Assembly (NCBI GenBank): GCA_947588655.1
Contig: CANPYS010000005.1
Location: 1-63,763, forward strand
Source: an uncultured Alphaproteobacteria bacterium
Lineage (GTDB): Bacteria > Pseudomonadota > Alphaproteobacteria > RF32 > CAG-239
Reading direction: 5' to 3'
DNA length: 63,763 bases
Of the stretch, positions 27,968 to 36,842 are shown piece by piece. Position numbers and translations under genes: made by a program. The notes under the pieces were generated by a model. It searched no databases. It had not been told where the DNA came from and was given only the letters and a program-made list of their open reading frames with translations. Positions within the stretch are counted from its first letter, which is position 1, and each line of letters opens with the position of its first letter.

Positions 27968-28204
27968 AACACACAAAATAAGCCGTTTTAAAACAACTTT
28001 CAAGCTTAAAAATGCTTTGTGGTTACTGATTTTGCGGGGTTTAAAAAACATTGAAAAAAAACGAACGTCTGAAATCAATATATCTGAATGCTCTAAAGAT
28101 GTCAATATCTTTTATTTAAAAACATTGAAATTTAACGTTCCTTTTTTGACAATGTTTTTTAAAAAAGAAACGCTCTGAAGTGTAACTTTATAAAGGATAT
28201 AAAT

Positions 28205-28831
28205 ATGAACAAAATTTTATTAATGGCAGGTGTTGCAACAGTTTTATTTGCTGCAAACGCCAACGCTCTTGATTTTCAACAATATGTTTCTGTTAAAGGT
28301 ACATATAATGATATGTCTAACAAAGTAAAATGGGTGGATCCCGGAGATGAGAAGGAACCTACCGGTAAAGATAAGTTAAATGATGAAGTCTTTGGCGCAG
28401 GCTTTGCTTATGGTGTTAAAACGGGTCCGGTCAGAACCGAATTGGAATTTAATTTACATCAAGATGCAAAAAGCAGAATTGCGGCAGATGATATTGATGT
28501 CAAAATGAAAAATGATTCCGTTATGTTGAACGCATACTATGACATTAACACAGGCACAAAATTTACGCCTTATGTCGGCGCAGGTCTAGGTTTTTCTCAT
28601 CAAAAAGTTAAAGCTGATGATATCAAAAAATCTTCTAACGAATTTGCATGGCAGGTTGGCGCCGGTGTTTCTTATGCCGCCACAGACAATATTTCGGTTG
28701 ATTTCGGATACAGGTATGTTGATAATGGTTCTTTTACAGTTTCACGCGAACAAGAAGGAAAAAATATGGTTAAAACAGATTTTGAATCCGAATCTAACGA
28801 ATTTTATCTTGGCGTGAGATATGCGTTTTAA
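28205..28831 (+). CDS. Outer-membrane beta-barrel protein (OmpA/P44-like)
   Basis: 208 aa with signal peptide; 'FTPYVGAGLGFSHQK', 'SVDFGYRYVDNGSF', C-terminal 'EFYLGVRYAF'. Confidence 0.85.
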   Translation: MNKILLMAGVATVLFAANANALDFQQYVSVKGTYNDMSNKVKWVDPGDEKEPTGKDKLNDEVFGAGFAYGVKTGPVRTELEFNLHQDAKSRIAADDIDVKMKNDSVMLNAYYDINTGTKFTPYVGAGLGFSHQKVKADDIKKSSNEFAWQVGAGVSYAATDNISVDFGYRYVDNGSFTVSREQEGKNMVKTDFESESNEFYLGVRYAF

Positions 28832-28835
28832 TAAA

Positions 28836-28871
28836 TTCTGTTAGAGAACTTCGTTTCTGTTAGAGAACTTC
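28836..28871 (+). repeat. Two tandem 17-nt units
   Basis: TTCTGTTAGAGAACTTC at 28836-28852 and 28855-28871, period 19. Confidence 0.9.
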
Positions 28872-28879
28872 TTTATAGG

Positions 28880-28913
28880 GGAGGGGCTTGTTTTCAAAGC
28901 CCCTCTTTTTTTG
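28880..28913 (+). terminator. Rho-independent terminator
   Basis: GAGGGGCTTgttttcAAAGCCCCTCTTTTTTT. Confidence 0.85.
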
Positions 28914-28921
28914 TTTTGAAA

Positions 28922-29036
28922 GCGAGATAACGCGATTGTTAGCTTGCTTTGGTGCCGGCAGGCGCCGATGCAAGCGTTACAGAGCGGTGACCGAAGCGAG
29001 TTAGTTTTGCGACGAACGCAAAACTTACGAGCAAGA
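28922..29036 (+). repeat. Dispersed repeat R1, copy B (inverted relative to 4223-4339)
   Basis: Reverse complement aligns with copy A; contains hairpin GTTTTGCG-acgaa-CGCAAAAC at 29004-29024. Confidence 0.85.
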
Positions 29037-29069
29037 ATCAGGCTGTTTCATCTTTTTGCACAGACACTC

Positions 29070-29193
29070 GGAAAGCCAGATAATGAGGTGGATGGAGTGA
29101 TTTTTTGCTCAAAAGTACCGCAGTGTACGTAAAAGGTACATGAGGACACTTTTGAGCAAAAAATTGCTCTAGACGCCCATTAGATGGCTTTCC
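29070..29193. repeat. Hairpin repeat R2, copy 1
   Basis: Terminal GGAAAGCCA/TGGCTTTCC; inner perfect 17-bp stem ATTTTTTGCTCAAAAGT (29100-29116) / ACTTTTGAGCAAAAAAT (29148-29164); conserved 31-nt loop. Confidence 0.9.
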
Positions 29194-29200
29194 CTGCCAG

Positions 29201-30484
29201 CTAGACGCCTTTCCCAATCTTAGTTACATTCATATAACTCTGAAGTTTGGGAGGAATGTTGACGGTGCCGTCCTCATTCTGATGATTCTCAATGAATGGA
29301 ACAAGAACGCGAGGGGTGGCAATGCCGGTGTTGTTGAGGGTGTGGACGTAGTGAACTTTGCCATCGGTATTATCGCGATAACGTAGATTGGTGCGACGCG
29401 CTTGCCAATCGGTAATATTGGAGCAAGAGTGCGTTTCGCGATAGCAATTTTGGCTTGGCACCCAAGCTTCCAGATCATATTGACGATATTTTGGCGCGCC
29501 CATATCGCCGGTGCAAACTTCCAAAACCTGATAAGGAAGTTCCAAATCCTGTAAAATTTCTTCTGAAATTTGCAAAAGTTTTTGATGCCATTTTTCACTT
29601 TCGGCAATGGAGTCTTTACAAATAACAAATTGTTCGGTTTTCATAAACTGATGCACACGCACAAGGCCACGCGTATCTTTGCCCGCGGCGCCTGCCTCGC
29701 GGCGGAAACAGGGCGAAAAGCCGGCATAAAGCACGGGGAGTTCGTTTTCAGATAAAATTTCATCTGCACGCAGAGAGTTCAAAATCAGCTCAGCCGTGCC
29801 GGAAAGATATAAATCGTCTTCCGGCATATAATAAACTTCATCGCGCGAAAACGGCAGATAACCTTGCCCATAAAGCGGCTTTTCCTTAGAAACGGAAGGC
29901 ACGGTAATCACGGTAAAGCCCTCAGCGCGGAGCTTGTCTAAAACCATCATATGCATGGCAAGTTCAAGCTTGGCAAGCTCATTTTTAATAGCGTAAGTGC
30001 GCGAGCCTGAAACCTTGGCGATGCGCTCCATTTCCGACCAATCGTTTATTTCCATTAAGGCGATATGGTCGCGCGGTTCAAAATCAAAATGCGGAATTTT
30101 CCCAACTTTCCGGCGCACCACATTCCCCGAATCATCAGGGCCAACAGGGCTTTCGGGCGAGGGCAAATTAGGCATTTTAAGCATAAAGAGGTCAAATTCT
30201 TTTTGTTTGGCATCAAGTTGATCTTGCTCTTGCTTAAATTTTTCGCCAACGGCCTTGCTTTGCGCGATAATATTCGGGCGTTCGTCCGGCGCGGCGCTTT
30301 TAATGCTGTTGCTGAGCTTATTTTTTTCTTCCGCCAACGCCTGTGACGATGTTTTAAGCGCCGTGATTTCCTTATGAAGTTTAATCAGTGCGTCAACATC
30401 TAATTCCTCGGGCGTATAGCCTTTTTTTTGGAGCCCTTCTTTAACAAGGGCGGTATTTTCAACAATAAATTTAATATCAGGCAT
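29201..30484 (-). CDS. serS: Serine--tRNA ligase
   Basis: 427 aa; class II aaRS 'PVLYAGFSPCFRREAGAAGKDTRGLVRVHQFMKTEQF...CSNITDWQARRTNLRYR'. Confidence 0.98.
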   Translation of the reverse strand: MPDIKFIVENTALVKEGLQKKGYTPEELDVDALIKLHKEITALKTSSQALAEEKNKLSNSIKSAAPDERPNIIAQSKAVGEKFKQEQDQLDAKQKEFDLFMLKMPNLPSPESPVGPDDSGNVVRRKVGKIPHFDFEPRDHIALMEINDWSEMERIAKVSGSRTYAIKNELAKLELAMHMMVLDKLRAEGFTVITVPSVSKEKPLYGQGYLPFSRDEVYYMPEDDLYLSGTAELILNSLRADEILSENELPVLYAGFSPCFRREAGAAGKDTRGLVRVHQFMKTEQFVICKDSIAESEKWHQKLLQISEEILQDLELPYQVLEVCTGDMGAPKYRQYDLEAWVPSQNCYRETHSCSNITDWQARRTNLRYRDNTDGKVHYVHTLNNTGIATPRVLVPFIENHQNEDGTVNIPPKLQSYMNVTKIGKGV

Positions 30485-30539
30485 AGCTTAACTCTTTCAA
30501 AAAAATTCTTTTTCTAAAATACAAGTTTTATCATAAAAA

Positions 30540-31211
30540 TCAACGACTATTTTTGAATAAAAAATTTTGAACAAAAACATCTGCGGCGGCAATTTCTTCT
30601 TGAGCGTTCATTTCAGAAGTGTCCAAACAGATAGCATCTGGCGCGGCTTTAAGCGGCGCGCTTGCGCGTTCGGAGTCGCGTTTATCGCGTTCTTTAATTT
30701 CGCCCAAAACTTTTTCAAGCGATGTTTTAATCCCTTTTGCAACAAATTCTTTGTAGCGCCGCATTGCGCGCACTTCAGGATTCGCCGTCACAAAAAACTT
30801 AATATCCGCTGAGGGGCAAACAACTGTACCTGTGTCGCGACCGTCATAAACCGCGCCTTTAGCAGGCGTGCCGTCTGCAAAAACAGGGTTTAGCGCAAAA
30901 TCTTGTTGCATTTTCAAAAGCGCGGCGCGCACTTTAGGCAAAGCCGAAACCTTAGAGGCGGCCTGTGCGCCCACATTAGAGCGAAAATCAGGATGTTTGG
31001 AAAGTTCGGACATTTTTTCAAAAGTCAGATTTTGAGCATATTTTTCAGCCGTTGTTTCATCATCAACCGAAACGCCTGTTAAAACCATTTCAAGCCCCAC
31101 TGCCCGATAAACCATGCCTGTATCAAAATAAGCAAGCTCATATTTTTTAGAAAGTGCGGTGGCAAGCGTACCTTTGCCGGCGGCGGCCGGCCCGTCAATT
31201 GTGATAATCAT
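30540..31211 (-). CDS. cmk: Cytidylate kinase
   Basis: 'MIITIDGPAAAGKGTLATALSKKYELAYFDTGMVYRAVG...YDGRDTGTVVCPSADIKFFVTA'. Confidence 0.96.
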   Translation of the reverse strand: MIITIDGPAAAGKGTLATALSKKYELAYFDTGMVYRAVGLEMVLTGVSVDDETTAEKYAQNLTFEKMSELSKHPDFRSNVGAQAASKVSALPKVRAALLKMQQDFALNPVFADGTPAKGAVYDGRDTGTVVCPSADIKFFVTANPEVRAMRRYKEFVAKGIKTSLEKVLGEIKERDKRDSERASAPLKAAPDAICLDTSEMNAQEEIAAADVFVQNFLFKNSR

Positions 31212-31312
31212 TTTTATCCCTCAACATGTTAGACGTTATGTATTCATTAACACATATTTGTTACAATGTAACCCATAATTTAATTTATACATAGTTTTTT
31301 GAGGTCAAGCCC

Positions 31313-32047
31313 GTGAGTGAAAAGAACCGCATACGCCTTTATACCAACGCCAAACTTTTTGAAAACGCCAATATTGAGTTAAACCCTCTTCAAGCGCACT
31401 ATTTGAACACTGTTCTAAGGCTTTCAACAGGGGACAAAGTTTATGTATTTAACAACATATCGGGCGAGTTTGAAACCACAATCACAAAAATTGGCAAAAA
31501 AAACTGCGCTTTGAAAGTCTTAAGAAAAATCGCCGATTACACCCCCTGCCCTGATATTATGCTTTTGTTTGCGCCACTTAAAAAAGACGCCACAGAATAC
31601 CTTATTCAAAAGGCGGTGGAGCTTGGCGTTTCGGTTTTGCAACCTGTGATAACCGAATACACCAACACCAAAATTTTTCGTGAACAAAGGGCGTTATCTT
31701 GCGTTATTGAGGCGGCGGAGCAATCGCGGCGCACGGATTTACCTAAAATTTTACCCTTAAAGCCTTTAAGCGAAATTCTTTCACATTGGGATAACAAACG
31801 CGCCCTCATTTACCTTGATGAAACAGGCAGCGGGCAATCTTTTTCCACTGCCGCACCCAAGGCTGTTGCGCCCGCGGCATTACTTGTAGGACCCGAGGGT
31901 GGATTTTCTGAAAAAGAACTAGCGTTTTTAAAAAAACAGAATTATAGTATAGGCGTAAGCTTAGGCAAGCGCATCTTACGCGCTGAAACAGCCGCAGCGG
32001 CGGGGCTAGCGTGCTGGCAAGCGCTTTGTGGCGATTGGTTATCATAA
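31313..32047 (+). CDS. rsmE: 16S rRNA m3U1498 methyltransferase RsmE
   Basis: 'LLVGPEGGFSEKELAFL...SLGKRILRAETAAAAGLACWQ'. Confidence 0.95.
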   Translation: MSEKNRIRLYTNAKLFENANIELNPLQAHYLNTVLRLSTGDKVYVFNNISGEFETTITKIGKKNCALKVLRKIADYTPCPDIMLLFAPLKKDATEYLIQKAVELGVSVLQPVITEYTNTKIFREQRALSCVIEAAEQSRRTDLPKILPLKPLSEILSHWDNKRALIYLDETGSGQSFSTAAPKAVAPAALLVGPEGGFSEKELAFLKKQNYSIGVSLGKRILRAETAAAAGLACWQALCGDWLS

Positions 32048-32062
32048 AAAACGGAGCAAGCA

Positions 32063-32767
32063 ATGGTCAACTTGATTAACATTTCAAAAATTACCAAAAT
32101 TCCCTCTTACATCACGGAAGTTTACGGCAATTTATATCAAAAAGGCAAATTGGCCGATTTTTTGGATAACGACCGCGTATTGGCATTTTTAACCTTAGGC
32201 GCGCGCAAAAAACTTGTTCAAGACGTTGTCCGCGAGGTTGCGCCAAACAGCGCCGTATTGCAAATTGGTTGCACGTTTGGCTCTGAAATTGAGGCGGTGG
32301 CGGATAAAATCACGCCTTACGGACAGTTTGATGTTTTTGATGTCTGCCCCGAACAAATCAAACGTTGCCGCCACAAAACAATTTATCAAAAAATCAATTA
32401 CGAGGTCTTTGACGGACGACGCGCTTTAAGCCAAAAGTATGATACCATTGTTTTGTTTATGCTTTTGCACGAAGTACCACCCGCAAGCAAAGGAAAAATC
32501 TTAAACAACGCGCTTGATAACGTGGTAACAGGCGGCAAGGTTGTGATTATAGATTACGCTATGCCTTCAAAATTTAATCCGCTTTGGTATTTTATCAGGG
32601 CTTTCAACCGGCTTTATCAGCCTTTTGCGGAAGATATGTGGAAACGTTCGGTTCAAAGCTACGCGCTCAATCCCAAAGATTTCAACTGGCGGCGCACTTT
32701 TTATCGGGGCGGCATGTATCAAAAAGTTGTTGCCACACGCAAAACTGCCGAACACAAGCATGATTAA
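32063..32767 (+). CDS. rquA: RquA-like rhodoquinone biosynthesis protein
   Basis: 234 aa; 'IPSYITEVYGNLYQ...AVLQIGCTFGSE...LFMLLHEVPP...GGKVVIIDYAMP...PFAEDMWKR...RRTFYRGGMYQKVVATRK'; non-canonical SAM motif I as in RquA. Confidence 0.8.
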   Translation: MVNLINISKITKIPSYITEVYGNLYQKGKLADFLDNDRVLAFLTLGARKKLVQDVVREVAPNSAVLQIGCTFGSEIEAVADKITPYGQFDVFDVCPEQIKRCRHKTIYQKINYEVFDGRRALSQKYDTIVLFMLLHEVPPASKGKILNNALDNVVTGGKVVIIDYAMPSKFNPLWYFIRAFNRLYQPFAEDMWKRSVQSYALNPKDFNWRRTFYRGGMYQKVVATRKTAEHKHD

Positions 32768-32809
32768 AAAAACTTGATTTTTTAAAAATTTTATGATACA
32801 CTATAAGAA

Positions 32810-33286
32810 ATGCGGAGAAGACAAATGAGATTAATATTTTTATTCATAATGCTTTTAGCCGCTCCGGCATATGCTCAAATATGCACGCAAAGCAATACGG
32901 GCACAGAAGGTTGCAACGCTTTGGGTTACACACAAACAAAGAACGATTGCATAGATTCTGAAGGCAAAAGCATCGGTGGCATTGCCTGTCCGTTTGACAG
33001 CTCAAAGTGGATTTGTAGCCCTTGGAAATGCTCTGACGGCCGCTATTCTGATTCTCCGACAAAAGAAGGCTACACTTGTTACAAAACAATATTTAAAAAG
33101 ATCACCTGTTACGATTGCATTAAAGACTGCGTCGCCCCTGAAATTGACTACGACACCTGTTGGGGCGGTCGTTTTATGAAAGTCATAACCGAATGTGAAG
33201 AGCAAGGCTACACCGATTTGCCCGAAAGTTGCGACAACTATCTGCGTTGCCCGTCTGATTACACCAAAATCCGTTGTATCGGCTGA
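32810..33286 (+). CDS. Secreted Cys-rich protein
   Basis: 158 aa; signal peptide 'LIFLFIMLLAAPAYAQ', 15 Cys in the mature part. Confidence 0.75.
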   Translation: MRRRQMRLIFLFIMLLAAPAYAQICTQSNTGTEGCNALGYTQTKNDCIDSEGKSIGGIACPFDSSKWICSPWKCSDGRYSDSPTKEGYTCYKTIFKKITCYDCIKDCVAPEIDYDTCWGGRFMKVITECEEQGYTDLPESCDNYLRCPSDYTKIRCIG

Positions 33287-33368
33287 TTTTTCCGTATATA
33301 TCTTTTAAAAAACACTTTTGAATCTGCGCAAAAGTAATATAATCTGCCATTATATGTGAAAGAACACA

Positions 33369-36300
33369 ATGCAAGATCCTAAATTTATACATCTGCGCGT
33401 ACATACAGCGTATTCTTTATCTGAGGGCGCAATGCTTGTGCCAACGCTCATTCACAAACTGCGCGAGCAAAACATTCCGGCAATTGCTATCACAGATACG
33501 GCGAATATGTTTGGCGCAAAGGCTTTCTCCACTTATGCCGCAAACGAAGGTATTAAGCCAATTTTAGGGTGCCAATTTAATGTTCGCAACCCCGATTCGG
33601 ACAATTTGCTCAAATCCAAAGGCAAGCCCCTGCCCTTAGACAAGCTTGTTTTGCTTGTGATGAACGAAACGGGCTATAAAAACATTATGAAGCTGATGAA
33701 AATCTTTTACCTTGACAACACCGCGCAAGGCGATGAACCTCAGCTCAAAATCTCTGATTTAGAAACTTATAACGAGGGGCTGATTGCCCTTTCTGCCGGC
33801 ACGCAAGGGGCTGTCGGACGGCTGATTTTGGAAAACCGCCTGAAAGATGCCGAGCAAATGCTCTTAAAACTCGCCGATATTTTTAAAAACCGCTTTTATG
33901 TAGAAATTTCACGCATTGGCACGCCTGAAGAGGCAAAAACCGAGCAACTTTTTTTAGATTATGCCTTTAAGCACAATCTGCCGATTGTTGCCACCAACGA
34001 GGCGTTTTTCTTTGACGCGGATATGTATGAGGCGCACGATGCCTTGGTTTGCGTGGCAATGGTGGAATATGTGGCGAACGAAAATCGCAAACATTTTTCG
34101 CCCAACAATCGTTTGCGTTCCGAGGCAGAAATGTTAGAGCTTTTTAAAGACCTGCCCGAGGCGGTAATGAACACCGTTCAAATTGCTAAACGATGCAATT
34201 ATCTTTCTGAAAAAGTCAAACCTTTGTTGCCAATTTTTGAATGTCCTGACGGCAAAACGCAAGAAGAATATATTGATGAGCAAGCGCACAAAGGGCTTGC
34301 TGAGCGGATGCAAAAGCACGTTTATTTTGAGGGTATGACCGCCGAGCAAAAGGCTGAAATTGATAAAAAATATTATGAACGTTTGGAATATGAACTGAGC
34401 GTGATTAAGCGCATGGGTTTCCCCGGCTATTTTTTAATTGTGTCTGATTTTATTCGTTGGTCAAAAGGGCATGGCGTGCCGGTTGGGCCGGGGCGTGGTT
34501 CGGGCGCGGGTTCTATTGTGGCGTGGTCACTATACATCACGGAGCTTGACCCGATTAAGCTGGACTTGCTTTTTGAGCGCTTTTTAAACCCCGATCGCGT
34601 GAACATGCCTGATTTTGACGTTGACTTTTGCCAAGAAAACCGCGCCAAAACCATTGAATATGTGCAGAACAAATACGGCTTTGACCATGTGGCACAAATC
34701 ATCACTTACGGAAAGCTCCAGTCTAAGGCGGTTATTCGTGATGTGGCGCGCGTTTTGCAAATGCCTTATGCCGAGGCGGATAAAATTTCCAAGATGATTC
34801 CAATGCCGGTGCAGGGCAAAAATATGAGCTTAAAAGAATCGCTTGAACAAGTCCCCGAGCTTGAAGAAATGCGCCAAAACGATCCGCGTGTGAACAAGCT
34901 TTTTGACATTGCCATGAAGCTTGAGGGGCTTTACAGACATTCGGGCGTGCATGCTGCGGGCGTTGTGATTGGCGATCGCCCGCTTGACGAGCTTGTGCCA
35001 CTTTATAAAGATCCGCGCGCGGATATGCCTGTCACGCAGTACGATATGAAATATGTTGAAGAAACGGGGCTGATTAAGTTTGACTTTTTGGGCTTAAAGA
35101 CGCTGACCGTTATCAAAAAGGCGGTGGATTGGATTAAAAAAATTCATAACGTTGACTTAGACATTGACGCCGTACCACTTGATGACAAACCCACTTACGA
35201 ACTGATGCAAAGAGGCGATACGGCGGCGGTTTTCCAATTTGAATCGGCGGGTATGAAGGACGTTCACAAGCAAATCAAGCCCGACCGCTTTGAGGATTTA
35301 ATCGCGATTGTTTCGCTTTACCGCCCAGGGCCAATGGATAACATTCCAACTTACATCAAACGCAAGCACGGCGAGGAAGAAATTACTTATTTGCACCCGA
35401 GCTTAGCGCCAATTTTAGATGAAACTTACGGGATTATGGTTTACCAAGAGCAAGTGATGCAAATTGCGCGCGCTTTAGGTGGCTACACAATGGGCGAGGC
35501 CGACAAGCTCCGCAAAGTGATGGGCAAAAAGCAACGTGAAGAAATTCCCAAACAGCGTGAAAAATTTACCAAAGGCGCTATTGCAAACGGCATTTCCGAA
35601 GATGTCGCGAAAAATATTTTTGATCAAATGGAAAAATTTGCCTCGTACGGTTTTAACAAATCGCACGCCGCGGCATATTCCCTCATTTCATATCAAACAG
35701 CGTATTTAAAAACGCATTATCCCGTAGAATTTATGACCGCGGTAATGGATTTAGATATGACAAACGTTGATAAATTGGCGTTTTTCACGGCGGAATGCAA
35801 GGCGGCGGGTATCAAGATTTTACCGCCCGACATCAACGCTTCCGGCGCGGATTTCAGGGTTGAAAACGGGGGCATTCGTTACGCTTTGGGCGCAGTCAAG
35901 AGCGTTGGCGAGGCGGTTATGCGCAATGTCGTTGCCGAGCGCGAATTGAACGGTGTATTTAAAGACATTTCTGATTTTTGCCACCGCGTTGACATTCGCT
36001 TTATCAATCGCAAGCAGTTAGAACAGCTGATAAAAGCCGGCGCGTTTGATTGCTTGGATAAAAATCGCGGCAAGCTTTTTGCCAACATTGAAACCATTAT
36101 GCAAAACATTTATGCCTCAACCGAAGTTAAGACCAGCGAGCAGAAGTCGCTTTTTGGGGCGGAAGAGCTTTCAAGCAAAATCAAACTCAAAGACATCCCC
36201 GACTGGCCCATGCTTGAAAAAATGCGTTATGAGGCGGAATCTATCGGGTTTTATCTTTCGGGACACCCCTTAGACGGCTATCGCGAAAGCATTAAAAAAC

Positions 36301-36842
36301 TTGGCGTGACCGATAGCGCTCATATTTTAAGTAACATTCAGCCTGGCGATAGGCTTCAACTTAATGCCGCCGTGTGTGTAGAGAGCTTTCAAAAGCGCTT
36401 GAGTAAACAAGGCAACCGCTACGCCTTTGTTAATTTTTCCGATTCGTTTGGCTCTTTTGAGGGGATGATTTTTTCAGAAGGCATTGCCAAGTACGAGGGC
36501 ATTTTAACCTCGGGCGAACCAGTGCTTGTTAAAATCACCGCCGAGCAAACCAACGATTCGCGGCCACGGATTTTGATAAACAGCGTCAAAACGCTAGATT
36601 CCGCTATTGCCGAGCAAGCACGCGGGTTGCAAATTTTTGTTTCAGACGCGCGGGCGCTTGCGCCGATACATCAAATCTTAAGTCGGGATAAAAAAGGCGC
36701 GCGCAAGGTATATATCATTCCGCAAATACCTGATTGGGATGTTCAGATTGTTTTGCCCGACACTTACGCCTTTTTAGACACGTCGCTCATAAGCAATCTA
36801 AAAGCCGTTTCAGGCGTGATTGATGTAAAGGAGATTTCATGA
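33369..36842 (+). CDS. dnaE: DNA polymerase III subunit alpha
   Basis: 1157 aa; PHP domain 'FIHLRVHTAYSLSEGAM', 'VGPGRGSGAGSIVAWSL', 'NMPDFDVDFCQENR'. Confidence 0.98.
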   Translation: MQDPKFIHLRVHTAYSLSEGAMLVPTLIHKLREQNIPAIAITDTANMFGAKAFSTYAANEGIKPILGCQFNVRNPDSDNLLKSKGKPLPLDKLVLLVMNETGYKNIMKLMKIFYLDNTAQGDEPQLKISDLETYNEGLIALSAGTQGAVGRLILENRLKDAEQMLLKLADIFKNRFYVEISRIGTPEEAKTEQLFLDYAFKHNLPIVATNEAFFFDADMYEAHDALVCVAMVEYVANENRKHFSPNNRLRSEAEMLELFKDLPEAVMNTVQIAKRCNYLSEKVKPLLPIFECPDGKTQEEYIDEQAHKGLAERMQKHVYFEGMTAEQKAEIDKKYYERLEYELSVIKRMGFPGYFLIVSDFIRWSKGHGVPVGPGRGSGAGSIVAWSLYITELDPIKLDLLFERFLNPDRVNMPDFDVDFCQENRAKTIEYVQNKYGFDHVAQIITYGKLQSKAVIRDVARVLQMPYAEADKISKMIPMPVQGKNMSLKESLEQVPELEEMRQNDPRVNKLFDIAMKLEGLYRHSGVHAAGVVIGDRPLDELVPLYKDPRADMPVTQYDMKYVEETGLIKFDFLGLKTLTVIKKAVDWIKKIHNVDLDIDAVPLDDKPTYELMQRGDTAAVFQFESAGMKDVHKQIKPDRFEDLIAIVSLYRPGPMDNIPTYIKRKHGEEEITYLHPSLAPILDETYGIMVYQEQVMQIARALGGYTMGEADKLRKVMGKKQREEIPKQREKFTKGAIANGISEDVAKNIFDQMEKFASYGFNKSHAAAYSLISYQTAYLKTHYPVEFMTAVMDLDMTNVDKLAFFTAECKAAGIKILPPDINASGADFRVENGGIRYALGAVKSVGEAVMRNVVAERELNGVFKDISDFCHRVDIRFINRKQLEQLIKAGAFDCLDKNRGKLFANIETIMQNIYASTEVKTSEQKSLFGAEELSSKIKLKDIPDWPMLEKMRYEAESIGFYLSGHPLDGYRESIKKLGVTDSAHILSNIQPGDRLQLNAAVCVESFQKRLSKQGNRYAFVNFSDSFGSFEGMIFSEGIAKYEGILTSGEPVLVKITAEQTNDSRPRILINSVKTLDSAIAEQARGLQIFVSDARALAPIHQILSRDKKGARKVYIIPQIPDWDVQIVLPDTYAFLDTSLISNLKAVSGVIDVKEIS

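Noticed and set aside
28922-29193. CRISPR array
   Set aside because: The repeats are two different palindromic families with no regular spacer structure and no cas genes in the window
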